Assembly: GCA_022705325.1 (NCBI GenBank)
Contig: JAKJER010000025.1
Location: 25,145-89,144 of the forward strand
Length of the DNA stretch: 64,000 bases
Direction of reading: 5' to 3'
Origin: Planctomycetota bacterium
GTDB lineage: Bacteria > Planctomycetota > Phycisphaerae > SM23-33
Shown: piece by piece, positions 6,129 to 15,104 of the stretch
Numbering within the stretch: position 1 is the stretch's first letter
Layout: each line of letters starts with the position of its first letter
Made by a program: the position numbers and the translations under genes
The notes under the pieces: model-generated
What the model was told of the DNA's origin: nothing
The model's database searches: none
The model's input: the letters and a program-made list of their open reading frames with translations, nothing else

Positions 6129-8315
6129 ATGTCCTGCATGAGCCAATCGACAGTAAGAGCGGCGTGGGCAATAGCGGGCGTCTGGGTGGGGCTATGGTGC
6201 GGCGCGGCGGGCGCTGAGGGGGCCGAGAAGGCTCCTGTCGGCTCGGCGCGGCCCGCGGGGTCCGGCAACGGGGCCGCCCTGGCGGACTTGGACATCCTTG
6301 GCGAGGATTGTCCGCGCGTGTTCTTCTTCCGAGCGAGCGAGGGCTTTGCCGCCAATGCGCGGATGGAGTATCCGCGGTGGGAACGGAGTTTCGAGCGGCT
6401 GATGGGGATCATGGGCAAGGCGCTGGACGAGGAGGTCATCGGGCGGGAGACCCGCAACGGGGAGTTCTTCACGCGGTTCAAGCGGTCGCACCCGCGCCAG
6501 GCGGTGTTGCTGCACTACAACGGCAACGCTCGCGATCCGCGATGGCACGGCGAGCGGTTCGCCGCCGGGCAGTGGCTGTATTACAACGGGGCCCGCGTGC
6601 TGAAGGACGTGCCAGCCGAAGCGGGCGAGAGCGAGATTCACGTCAACAATCCCGCCCTGTTCCGCGTGCAGACGGGGCGGTATCGAACCGCCAACGAGGA
6701 CGTTGGCCTGTGCGAACTGGACGCGTCGGGCCGGCCCGACTGGTCGCGCTGCGAGCAGGTCCAGCTCGTCTCGATCGACCGCCAGCGGAAGGTGCTGCGG
6801 GTGAAACGCGGCTGTTACGGCACAGCCCCCCGTTCGTTTGCCGGCGGTCGAGCGTATGCGGCCGCCCACGTCAGCGAGGGCCCGTGGGGCGCGAAGAACA
6901 ATCTGCTGTGGGCATACAACTACTCGACGCGGTGTCCGAAAGACTCGCGAGGGCGGACCTGCGGACAGGTCCACGCGGAGCACTTGGCGGAGTTGCTGGG
7001 GCCGGGGGGCAAGCTGGAGGCGTTTGACGGGCTGGAGTTCGACGTGCTGCACCATGTCTGTCCGCCGTTGCGGGGCAACCGCGGCAGCGACTGCGACGCG
7101 GACGGACAGGCTGACGGCGGAGTCTTCGACGGCGTCAACGAGTACGGGCGGGGCGTGATCGAGTTCTGCCGCGAGCTTCGCCGTCGGCTGGGCGAACGGC
7201 GGATCCTGCAGGCCGACTGCACTCTGGGGGCGGAAGGAGAGGCCGCCCAGCGGGCTTTCGGCCTGCTCAACGGCGTCGAGAGTGAAGGCTGGCCCCGCCT
7301 GCGCGACTATACCCATTTTCACGACTGGTCGGGCGGGCTCAATCGCCTGGGCTACTGGCGGGCGAACTCGCGCGGGCCGGTCCTGAGCTACGTCAACCAC
7401 AAGTTCATCATGCCGGGCGAGAAGCCGGGCCAGACTCTGATGCCCGAACTGCCTTTTGGCGTGCACCGGCTGGTGTTCGCTGCTGCTGTGATGAGCGATG
7501 CCGCCATCTGCTATTCGTTGCCGCCTGCGGACAAGGGGGGCGAGTTGATCGGCGTGTGGGACGAGTTGTGGATGGGGGAAGAGAAGAAGCTGGGCTACCT
7601 GGGCAAGCCGCTGGGGCCGGCGGTGCATCTGGCGATGGAACGGCCCGACGTGCTCAAGGGGATCGGCCTGCCCCCCTCGCCGCAGCTTGCCGGGCGTCTG
7701 GCGACGGGCGACGCGGAGTTGAGCGTGGCGGATGGGGTGCTGACGGCTCGAGCGAAGGCGGACAAGGCGGCGTCGTTTCGGTTGCGGCTGGCTGGGCTGG
7801 CATGTCCGGAAGGCGAGTTGGTGGTGCGGCTGAAGGCTTCGGCTGACCCGCCTCGAGGGATGCCCAGAGAATGCGCCCGGATCGTCAAGGTCAGCCTGGT
7901 GGAACCCGGTCGGCCGGCGGCGGCAAGCATGCCCAAGGGTGCGGAGCGTCCGCCGCAGTACCTGATGGCGTACCTGGGCGAGCGGGCGTTCGAGGCGACG
8001 TTCTACTTTCGCCAGGCGGGGCCCATGGCCGGCGTGGATCTGGAGTTCGAGTCGGCAGGGCCCGTGCGGATCGAGGCGTTGACGGCGCACGCACACGGCG
8101 ACGCGATGGTGAGGGCCTTCGAGCGCGGGGCGGTGCTGGCCAACCCGTCGAAGCGCCCGTACACGTTCGACCTGGGTCGGCTTTGGCCGGGGCGGGCGTT
8201 TCGTCGCCTGAAGGCCACGCGGGGCCAGGACACAGCCGCCAACGACGGCTCGGCGGTGGGAGACTCGCTCACGTTGCAGGCTTTAGAGGGCCTGTTCCTG
8301 GTGAGAACGCGTTAG
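6129..8315 (+). CDS. Exported hypothetical protein, possible glycosidase-like fold
   Basis: A 728-residue protein with a signal peptide (hydrophobic stretch around residues 10-28 ending AAGAEG). I do not recognise a named family. The middle part alternates hydrophobic strands with acidic motifs (LEAFDGLEFDVLHH, a D-x-D-x-D-G-type stretch near residue 325, then VNEYGRGVIEFCRELRR), which would suit a TIM-barrel hydrolase with active-site acids on strand ends. The last 200 residues look like beta-sandwich domains. ATGs at 6129 and 6138 are both possible and the ribosome binding site is weak. It is divergent from the ars cluster and 108 nt upstream of the LamG/HzsA-related gene, so it may be co-expressed with that gene. 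Function unknown. Confidence 0.75.
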   Translation: MSCMSQSTVRAAWAIAGVWVGLWCGAAGAEGAEKAPVGSARPAGSGNGAALADLDILGEDCPRVFFFRASEGFAANARMEYPRWERSFERLMGIMGKALDEEVIGRETRNGEFFTRFKRSHPRQAVLLHYNGNARDPRWHGERFAAGQWLYYNGARVLKDVPAEAGESEIHVNNPALFRVQTGRYRTANEDVGLCELDASGRPDWSRCEQVQLVSIDRQRKVLRVKRGCYGTAPRSFAGGRAYAAAHVSEGPWGAKNNLLWAYNYSTRCPKDSRGRTCGQVHAEHLAELLGPGGKLEAFDGLEFDVLHHVCPPLRGNRGSDCDADGQADGGVFDGVNEYGRGVIEFCRELRRRLGERRILQADCTLGAEGEAAQRAFGLLNGVESEGWPRLRDYTHFHDWSGGLNRLGYWRANSRGPVLSYVNHKFIMPGEKPGQTLMPELPFGVHRLVFAAAVMSDAAICYSLPPADKGGELIGVWDELWMGEEKKLGYLGKPLGPAVHLAMERPDVLKGIGLPPSPQLAGRLATGDAELSVADGVLTARAKADKAASFRLRLAGLACPEGELVVRLKASADPPRGMPRECARIVKVSLVEPGRPAAASMPKGAERPPQYLMAYLGERAFEATFYFRQAGPMAGVDLEFESAGPVRIEALTAHAHGDAMVRAFERGAVLANPSKRPYTFDLGRLWPGRAFRRLKATRGQDTAANDGSAVGDSLTLQALEGLFLVRTR

Positions 8316-8423
8316 GCCAGCCGGCGGTCGGCATCACTTGGCGTAGGCGGTTTATCTCTCCCCCGACGGGAGGTACAATCCGGTTGTGTCGCGGTGGACG
8401 TCCGCGTCCGGAGAGACTGCGCG

Positions 8424-11400
8424 ATGAGACAGGCATTGACAGTTGCGTGCGCATTGATCCTGGCGACCTGTCCGGCGCGGGCGCAGCCCGCAGCCAGACC
8501 CGACGAGGGGCCGGTCGCGCGGTGGGAGTTCGACGGGCGGTTGACCGATACCTCGGCCGCCGGGGGCAACGACTGGAAGCCGGCAAACGGTCAGGTCCGA
8601 TACGTGTCGTCCGAGCAGGTAGGCGGCGTGCGGGGTCAGGCGCTGGCGCTGGGGGTCGAGCCGGGAGACGTGCAACTGTTGACGACGGAGCCGTCGGCGG
8701 ACCTGCGGCTGGGGGCGAGCTACACCATCGAGGCGTGGATCTTGCCCACGCGTCTTGCCACCTGGAACCGGTTGCTTCTGCGCTGGGGCGGGCCCAGGAG
8801 CTACGCATATCACGTGGCCCTGCACGAGGGGCGCATCAGCCTGGCTCACGGTCAGGCCGACGGCAAGTGGCTGCTGTGCGACGGCGACAAGGTCGAGCCG
8901 GGGCGGTGGCATCACGTGGTCGCGGTTGCGCGGCGCGATCAGGCCGGGGCGACCCGCTCGACGTTGACGGTGTACGTGAACGGCCGGCCGGGCCAGGCGG
9001 TCCCGTTCGACGGGACGATCGGCGACGACCCGGCTCAGAAGATCGGGCTGGGCGACGACGTTCCGCCCGGTGGCGACGCCGTGCGATTTCGCGGCTACGT
9101 GGACGAGTTGACCGTGTGGAAGCGGGCGCTGGGTGCGGAGGAGATCCGCTCTCGCTTCGCCTTGCGGGCGGGCGAACTGGAGAAGCTGGCGCAGGCGCAG
9201 CGGCAGGCGGAAGCAAAACGCCGGCTGGCGGCGTTGGGGCGGTTGCGGGAGGCGGCTAGGCATCGCGGGGCCAGGCAGATCGTCTTCGCCGAGCGCGGGC
9301 CCGGGCGCGACATCGCCGGACACTACTACGCCAACTTCGGCTACGCGTGCACCGACCCGAGCCTGTGGTTCCACGCCCGCGACGGCGGGAGGTTGTGTCT
9401 GCTGGACCTGGACACGGGCGAGTTGCGGGCGCTGGTGGATGACGCGGGCGGAGGCGTCCGCGACCCGTGCGTCCACTACGATGCGGACAAGGTGCTGTTC
9501 TCCTACCGCAAGGCGGGCAGCCATCACTACAACCTGTACGAGGTTGGCCTGGACGGCAGGGGACTGCGGCAGCTCACCGACGGGCCATGGGACGACGTCG
9601 AGCCCGCGTACCTGCCCGACGGGGGGATCGTCTTCGCGTCCAGCCGCTGCAAGCGATACATCGGGTGTTGGCTGGTCGCGTCGGCCATCCTGCATCGCTG
9701 CGACGGCGACGGGCGAAACATCCGTCCGCTCTCGTCGGGCAGTTTCACCGAGAACACGCCCTGCGTGCTGGGCGACGGGAGGATCCTCTACACGCGGTGG
9801 GAGTACGTCAACCGCGACGCGGTCAGCTATCACCACCTGTGGACGATGAGCCCGGACGGGACGGCGCAGATGGTGTACTACGGCAACGGCCGGCCGGGCG
9901 GGGTGTTCATCGACGCCCAGGCCGTCCCGGGCGGGAGCGAAGTGGTCTTCACCCTGTCGCCCGGGCACGGCACGAACGAGCACGGCGGGTCGGTGGCGGT
10001 GGTCCGGCCGGGCCTCGGGCCCGACTCGCCGGCGGCCGTGCGGGTGGTCGCTCACGGGCGGGACTTTCGCGACCCGTTCCCGCTGGGCGAGGAGCGGTAC
10101 CTGGCCGCTCGCGGACACGAGATTGTCCTGCTGGACGAGGCGGGCGGTTGCCAGACGGTCTACCGCGGCGGCGAGATGGTGCACGAGCCTCGGCTGGTGG
10201 CCCGCCGTCCACGCGAGCGGGTGATCCATCCGCAGGCGGACCTGCGGCGGCCCACGGCTACGCTGGTGCTGGCCGACGCCTATGCCGGGCGACGGATGGA
10301 GACGGTGAAGCGAGGCTCAGCCCGCAGGCTGCTGGTGATGGAGGAACTGCCCAAGCCGGCCAACTACCACGGCGGAGGCAGCCAGCCGATCGGGCACGGG
10401 GTGACCAGCACGCTCAAGCGGGTGCTGGGGACCGTGCCGGTCGAGGCGGACGGGTCGGCGCATTTCGAGGCGCCGGCCCTGCGGAGCCTGTACTTCGCCC
10501 TGCTGGACGAAAACGACCTGTGCATCAAGCAGATGCGGAGCTTCGTGACGCTTCAGCCGGGCGAGACGGCCGGGTGCGTCGGGTGCCACGAGCCTCGGAC
10601 TCAGGCCCCGGCCCATGCGGGCTCGGCGACGGCGGCGGCGGCCCGCCCCGCCAGCCGCATCGAGCCCGCCGCCGGCGCGCCGGACGTCGTCGACTTCCCC
10701 CGCGACGTTCAACCGGTGCTGGACCGCCACTGCGCGGGCTGCCACAACGCTCGAGATCGCAAGGGCGGCGTGGTGCTCAGCGGCGACCGCGGAGTCGTCT
10801 ACTCGTTGGCCTACTACGAGTTGCTGCTGCACTGGCAAACGCAGGACACCGCCGGCTCGCCCTGCGACGGGACGGGGCGGCAGCACGGCAACGATGAGCC
10901 GTACGGCTCGTTCAGCGGCGGCGCCCCCCTGATGCGAAAGATCGACAGCCATCATCACGACGTGAAGCTGTCGGCCCCGGAGCGCACGGCGGTGCGGTTG
11001 TGGATCGACACCGCCAGCCAGTATGCCGGCACGTACGCGGCCATCGGGACCGGGCAGATCGGCGGATGCTGGGGCAACAACCGCCCCGTGCGCGAGATGG
11101 CCGACAACTGGCCCGAGACGCCCGCCTGCCGCGAGGCTGTAGAGCGTCGCTGCGCCCCATGCCACGGACGGATGATGCCGCGTCACGCGACCGACCAGCT
11201 CCCGCTGTCGTTCGGAGACATGTTGTCCTGGGAGCGGCCGCTCAGTCGCTTCTCGCGCCACCGGCTGTTCAACCTGACCCGTCCGGAGGCGTCGCTGATC
11301 CTGCTGGCCCCGCTGGCCAAGGCGGCCGGCGGGTACGCGACCGCGCCGGCGCAGGCCGGGCCGGCCAAGGTGAGCGAGGACCGGCGCAAGAGGCCGACGG

Positions 11401-11663
11401 CGGTGAGCCACCCGGTCGTTTTTGCCGGGAAGGACGATCCGGACTTCGGGCGGATCCTGGCCCACGTTCGCTCGGCGGGTCGGCGGCTGAACGAGATCAA
11501 GCGTTTCGACATGGCGGGCTTCCGCCCACGGGAGGAGTACGTCCGCGAGATGAAGCGATACGGGGTGCTGGAGCCCGACTTCGACCTTTCTCGCGAGCCG
11601 ATCGACGTCTACCTCACCGACCGGCTGTACTGGAAGCTGTTCGAGTGGCCGGGCGGGCGATAG
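8424..11663 (+). CDS. LamG-domain HzsA-related protein with three CxxCH motifs
   Basis: A 1079-residue exported protein. After the signal peptide (MRQALTVACALILATCPARA) comes a LamG/concanavalin-type domain (about residues 30-245), then a WD40/TolB-like propeller (about 290-640) whose repeats carry sequences such as YLPDGGIVFASSRCKRY and GDGRILYTRWEYVNRD. These match the HzsA-related family, named after the alpha subunit of hydrazine synthase but widespread in non-anammox planctomycetes. CxxCH sites at about residues 718 (CVGCHEP), 770 (CAGCH) and 910 (CAPCH) predict c-type haem attachment. I start at 8424 because GGAGAG precedes it and the signal peptide begins there; an ATG at 8394 is less likely. 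Physiological role unknown; hydrazine synthesis is not implied. Confidence 0.85.
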   Translation: MRQALTVACALILATCPARAQPAARPDEGPVARWEFDGRLTDTSAAGGNDWKPANGQVRYVSSEQVGGVRGQALALGVEPGDVQLLTTEPSADLRLGASYTIEAWILPTRLATWNRLLLRWGGPRSYAYHVALHEGRISLAHGQADGKWLLCDGDKVEPGRWHHVVAVARRDQAGATRSTLTVYVNGRPGQAVPFDGTIGDDPAQKIGLGDDVPPGGDAVRFRGYVDELTVWKRALGAEEIRSRFALRAGELEKLAQAQRQAEAKRRLAALGRLREAARHRGARQIVFAERGPGRDIAGHYYANFGYACTDPSLWFHARDGGRLCLLDLDTGELRALVDDAGGGVRDPCVHYDADKVLFSYRKAGSHHYNLYEVGLDGRGLRQLTDGPWDDVEPAYLPDGGIVFASSRCKRYIGCWLVASAILHRCDGDGRNIRPLSSGSFTENTPCVLGDGRILYTRWEYVNRDAVSYHHLWTMSPDGTAQMVYYGNGRPGGVFIDAQAVPGGSEVVFTLSPGHGTNEHGGSVAVVRPGLGPDSPAAVRVVAHGRDFRDPFPLGEERYLAARGHEIVLLDEAGGCQTVYRGGEMVHEPRLVARRPRERVIHPQADLRRPTATLVLADAYAGRRMETVKRGSARRLLVMEELPKPANYHGGGSQPIGHGVTSTLKRVLGTVPVEADGSAHFEAPALRSLYFALLDENDLCIKQMRSFVTLQPGETAGCVGCHEPRTQAPAHAGSATAAAARPASRIEPAAGAPDVVDFPRDVQPVLDRHCAGCHNARDRKGGVVLSGDRGVVYSLAYYELLLHWQTQDTAGSPCDGTGRQHGNDEPYGSFSGGAPLMRKIDSHHHDVKLSAPERTAVRLWIDTASQYAGTYAAIGTGQIGGCWGNNRPVREMADNWPETPACREAVERRCAPCHGRMMPRHATDQLPLSFGDMLSWERPLSRFSRHRLFNLTRPEASLILLAPLAKAAGGYATAPAQAGPAKVSEDRRKRPTAVSHPVVFAGKDDPDFGRILAHVRSAGRRLNEIKRFDMAGFRPREEYVREMKRYGVLEPDFDLSREPIDVYLTDRLYWKLFEWPGGR

Positions 11664-11755
11664 GGGAGGCGGCTTGCTCCTTTTTTGCGTGCGAGCCGGT
11701 CAGGACAGATGGGGTGTCCTACAATACGGGTGAAGACACACGCCGCCGACCTCAA

Positions 11756-11783
11756 CCGCCGCCGGGCGGGGGGACGGCGGCGG
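11756..11783. terminator. GC hairpin between convergent genes, possible terminator
   Basis: CCGCCGCC (11756-11763) pairs with GGCGGCGG (11776-11783) across a 12-nt loop, between the stop codons of the HzsA-related gene and the TolC gene. There is no U-tract on either side, so intrinsic termination is uncertain. The rest of 11664-11814 shows only two TACAAT-like hexamers (11719 on plus, 11792 on minus). Confidence 0.3.
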
Positions 11784-11814
11784 CTTATTGTACCCACGTC
11801 GAGAAGGGGAGGAC

Positions 11815-13263
11815 TCACGGGCCGGACAAGTCGCTCAGCAATCCCCCGGTAGCCCGGGCCAACTCGGAGCGGGCGATGTCCATGTCGAGATTCTGGCGCG
11901 TCATCTCAAGTCGCGACTGGGTCAGCGTTCGCTCGGCTGACAGAACCTCCAGGAGGTCGACCTCTGCGGCGTTGAACGCGTCCTGGGCCTGTTGCAGGTT
12001 CTTCTCGGCCAGGGGAAGAACGCGATCGGCATACGTGAGGAGTTGTTCGCACGCGGCCTGGGCGGCTGTGAAGGCCTGGCGGACCTGGCGGACGGCGAGC
12101 TGGTCGGCGGTCTCGGCATCGGCCTGGGCCTTGGCCAGTTCCGCGCGGGCCCGGGCGATCCGAGCCTGGTTGCGGTCGAAGATGGGCAGCGTCATGTTCA
12201 CGCCGGGCCCGGCGGCGGTCATCGTGCCCATGCCGGTGGTGTCGCGTTCGACGCCCGCGCCGAGGGAGACTTCCGGTAGCGCCCCCAGCTTGGCCCCGCG
12301 GAGGGCGTGCGCCTGGGCCTGAAGCGTCCACCGGGCCGCCAGCAGGTCCAGCCGGCGACTGCGGGCCAGGGCAACGGCGGACGGTTCGTCGGCCAGACTG
12401 TCATGACGCGACGTCCTGGCGGGCACATCGCGATCGCGGGCGGGTCCCGCGGCGATGGGGGCGGTGGTGGCGCTGTCGGGTTGCAGAGGCTTCTGGATCG
12501 CAGGCGTGGTTGTCTGAGTTACTGTCCAGTCGGCCGACGCGTCGGCCAGGCCCATCAGTTCCAGCAGGGTTCGTTTCTCGCGGTCGAGTTCCAGGCGCGC
12601 GGAGCGTCGTGCGACCTGGTTGAGCAGCATCTCGGCTTCCAGGCGGTTGACGTCGAGGCTGGTGCCCATGCCGGCCTCGAACTTCGTGCGGGCGGCCCGC
12701 AGGGCGCGCTCGAAGTTGCGCTGCTGGAGATCGTACAGCGCCAGCACGTTCTGGGAGTAGACGACGCGGCTGCAGGTCTGCTCGGTCCGGGCAGCCAGGT
12801 TCAGCGTCGTGTCCGTAACGCGAAGGACGGTCTGCTGAAGGAGGGCGTGTGCCGCGCGCGTGCGGGAGGGAATAAGCCAGAGCGTGGAGAGCGTCTGCAT
12901 GGCCCCGCCGGTGATCATGCTGCCCCCGTTGCCCGCGAACATGAACATGGAGCTGAGCGTGGGATTGGGCGGCAGGCCGGCCTGGACCATGTCGGCGCGG
13001 GCGGCGGCGATCCGCGTGAGGTCGGAACGGATCGATCGGTTGTTCCGCAGGGCGATGCGGACGGCCTGTGCCGCCGTCAGGGGCGAGCGGACGTCCCAGT
13101 CGCCCGCTCCAGCGGGAGCGTCCCACTCAGGGGATCGACCGGTGCGATCTTGGACCAGGGCGGCCGCCAGGTCCATTTCGGCGGCGGGGTCGGTGCTCTG
13201 GCAGCCGGCCATCGCCACGGCCATCGCCGCTGCCAGGACTGTCTTCGCTATCGCACTGTTCAT
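11815..13263 (-). CDS. TolC-family outer-membrane efflux lipoprotein
   Basis: A 482-residue outer-membrane channel of the TolC/OEP family, with two long alpha-helical hairpin regions rich in Ala/Gln/Arg heptads (for example LEAEMLLNQVARRSARLELD and AVRQVRQAFTAAQAA). The start at 13263 gives a lipoprotein signal with lipidation at C21 (AVAMAGC21) and a ribosome binding site AGGAG 6 nt upstream; the in-frame ATG at 13356 would bury it. It is the last gene of the minus-strand exporter operon, so it should form the outer-membrane exit for the adaptor/ABC transporter encoded upstream. A proline-, threonine- and alanine-rich linker (about residues 255-300) between the two repeats is unusual. Confidence 0.85.
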   Translation of the reverse strand: MNSAIAKTVLAAAMAVAMAGCQSTDPAAEMDLAAALVQDRTGRSPEWDAPAGAGDWDVRSPLTAAQAVRIALRNNRSIRSDLTRIAAARADMVQAGLPPNPTLSSMFMFAGNGGSMITGGAMQTLSTLWLIPSRTRAAHALLQQTVLRVTDTTLNLAARTEQTCSRVVYSQNVLALYDLQQRNFERALRAARTKFEAGMGTSLDVNRLEAEMLLNQVARRSARLELDREKRTLLELMGLADASADWTVTQTTTPAIQKPLQPDSATTAPIAAGPARDRDVPARTSRHDSLADEPSAVALARSRRLDLLAARWTLQAQAHALRGAKLGALPEVSLGAGVERDTTGMGTMTAAGPGVNMTLPIFDRNQARIARARAELAKAQADAETADQLAVRQVRQAFTAAQAACEQLLTYADRVLPLAEKNLQQAQDAFNAAEVDLLEVLSAERTLTQSRLEMTRQNLDMDIARSELARATGGLLSDLSGP

Positions 13264-13371
13264 GATGGACTCCTGCACGCTTGCTCGTACGCCGAAGGAC
13301 GCGATCTCGGTCGCGTCGGCCGCGCGTCGGGCCACGACGTTTGTGTTGTACGGCATCGCGCCGCCTCTGAA

Positions 13372-13917
13372 TCAGGCGGCTGGCTTGACGTAGACCGATT
13401 TGGCCTTCACGCTGACGCCCTTGCCGTCCGGGCTGCGCTTGAGAGTGCCCGTGACGATGACCTGCGAGAGCGGCTTGAGCCCTCCGGCGCCTTTCAGGTC
13501 GGCCTTGATCGTCATGCCTTCCTTGTCGGCCACCTCGACCAGCAGGGTCTTGGCCGCCAGGACGTCCTGCGGCTCACAGCAGAGGTCCCAGGGGGCGGGG
13601 CAGGTGTCGCCGGGCCTTTCGTTGCAGGCCGGAAGGGACATGTCGGCGATGACCATGGCGGCCCGGCCTGGAACGAAGGGTTCCGTTCGTCCGGCCACCC
13701 GGCCAAGGACGATGACCTGGTCGCCGTCCTTGGCGTCGGCGACGATCTTGCCGACGTCGGCGGCATCTGGAGGCGCCTGGGCGACAAAGAGGTCCTTGGG
13801 CATTATGCCAGCCTGGGCGCCCTTCTGGGGCGGCCTGGTCTTGGCATCCTTGTTGTCGCAGCCGACTACGGCAGCCAACAGGGCGACGACGGCAATCTTC
13901 CACAAGTTCGCGTTCAT
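13372..13917 (-). CDS. Predicted OB-fold-like lipoprotein with cysteine motif
   Basis: A 181-residue lipoprotein with lipidation at C20 (LLAAVVGC20). The mature part alternates beta-strand-like segments (GDQVIVLGRVAGR, KTLLVEVADKEGM, SQVIVTGTLKR) as in OB-fold proteins. It holds a cluster of four cysteines (LPAC...DTCPAPWDLCCEP) suited to binding a metal or forming disulfides. AAGGAA lies 4 nt before the ATG at 13917. It lies between the second permease and TolC genes in the exporter operon. I do not recognise a named family; a periplasmic accessory for the exporter, perhaps a metal-binding subunit, is an inference. Confidence 0.7.
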   Translation of the reverse strand: MNANLWKIAVVALLAAVVGCDNKDAKTRPPQKGAQAGIMPKDLFVAQAPPDAADVGKIVADAKDGDQVIVLGRVAGRTEPFVPGRAAMVIADMSLPACNERPGDTCPAPWDLCCEPQDVLAAKTLLVEVADKEGMTIKADLKGAGGLKPLSQVIVTGTLKRSPDGKGVSVKAKSVYVKPAA

Positions 13918-13931
13918 GGGGTTCCTTTCCA

Positions 13932-15095
13932 TCAGGAGGTTTTCAAGGCCGTGGTAATCGGAAGACGCAGACATCTCCACGCGGGGGGCAGGGCGCCGAG
14001 CACGCCGAGCGCCAGGCCCGACAGCAGCCCCAGCACGAGGATGTACGAATCGATACGGAGTCCGAAAGCGCCCAGCGAGAAGCGTACCGCCAGGCCGTCC
14101 AGAACGAGCACGCCCAGCAAGGCGGCCAACAGGGCCCCGCCCAGCGAGGCCAGCGTGGATTCCTGGATGAGGCTCAGCAGGATGGACAGGCGGCTGTAGC
14201 CGAGGGTTTGCAGCGTGCCCATCTCGCGGACGCGGGCGACGAAGGCGGCATAGAGAGCGTTGAGCCCGCCGCACAGCCCGGTCAGCGCGATGAGCCCTGC
14301 GGTGATGATGGCCACCGCCTGGATCGGGCTGAAGAACGCCGACAGCCCCGCGTAGTACTCCCGCTCGGGCATGGCCACCAGTTCCAGGTCCAGCCGCTGC
14401 TTGGCGAACAGGTCCAGGTCGCCGAAGTCCGCCTTGTCCATCGTGACGACGACAGCCGAAATGGTCTCGCGCTTGGCGGCCACCAGCAGGTCGGTCAGGG
14501 GCGCCCAGATCTCCGCCTCCATGATCGTCCCGCCGGCCTCGAAGATCCCGACGACCGTCCACGGACGGTTATCGAAATAGAGCTTCCTGCCGACGGTCAA
14601 CTGATCGTCACTCAGTCCGATGCGGGAGGCTGCCAGCCGCCCGACGAGGACCTCGTCGCGCGCGGTGAGAGGAGTACGCCCCTCCACGATGCGAACGCGC
14701 CGATGGACGAGAAAAGCGGCCGGCGTGATCCCGCGCGTGGAGGCGGGGCGGGCCGGGGCGTCGGGCGACTCCTGCACGCCGATCTGGAAGTTGATTTCCG
14801 GCGAGACGTGGGCCTGGCCCAGCGTCGTCTTCAGGCCAGGCACGCTGCCCTGGACGATGGAGGCGACTGCGAGTTTGATCTCGCTGCGTTCGACGCTCTC
14901 CTCGCTGCCGGCGCCGAGGATCATGACGTTGTCGCTCTCGCCCGAGCCGCCCAGGCTGGCCCGCAGGCCGCGGACAAAACCGGCGCTGGCCAGGATCAGG
15001 CTCACCACCAGGGCGGAGCCGAAGACCATCAAGGCCAGCCGCAAGGGCGACCGCATCAGGTTCCGCACCGCGTATTCCCAAGGTAGTACTCGCAT
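13932..15095 (-). CDS. FtsX-like ABC transporter permease (second subunit)
   Basis: A 387-residue permease with one N-terminal membrane helix (about 19-43), a large periplasmic MacB-PCD-like domain, and three C-terminal helices (about 265-290, 320-345, 355-375), the FtsX/MacB arrangement. AAGGAG precedes the ATG at 15095, 9 nt after the stop of the first permease. With the preceding permease it probably forms a heterodimer driven by the ATPase at 16246-16956. Substrate unknown; HlyD and TolC partners suggest export from the periplasm or membrane. Confidence 0.85.
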   Translation of the reverse strand: MRVLPWEYAVRNLMRSPLRLALMVFGSALVVSLILASAGFVRGLRASLGGSGESDNVMILGAGSEESVERSEIKLAVASIVQGSVPGLKTTLGQAHVSPEINFQIGVQESPDAPARPASTRGITPAAFLVHRRVRIVEGRTPLTARDEVLVGRLAASRIGLSDDQLTVGRKLYFDNRPWTVVGIFEAGGTIMEAEIWAPLTDLLVAAKRETISAVVVTMDKADFGDLDLFAKQRLDLELVAMPEREYYAGLSAFFSPIQAVAIITAGLIALTGLCGGLNALYAAFVARVREMGTLQTLGYSRLSILLSLIQESTLASLGGALLAALLGVLVLDGLAVRFSLGAFGLRIDSYILVLGLLSGLALGVLGALPPAWRCLRLPITTALKTS

Positions 15096-15104
15096 GTTCG
15101 CTCC

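Noticed and set aside
8424..11663. True hydrazine synthase subunit (anammox)
   Set aside because: The protein is only HzsA-related, carries a LamG domain and has no HzsB/HzsC partners; such paralogues are common outside anammox bacteria.
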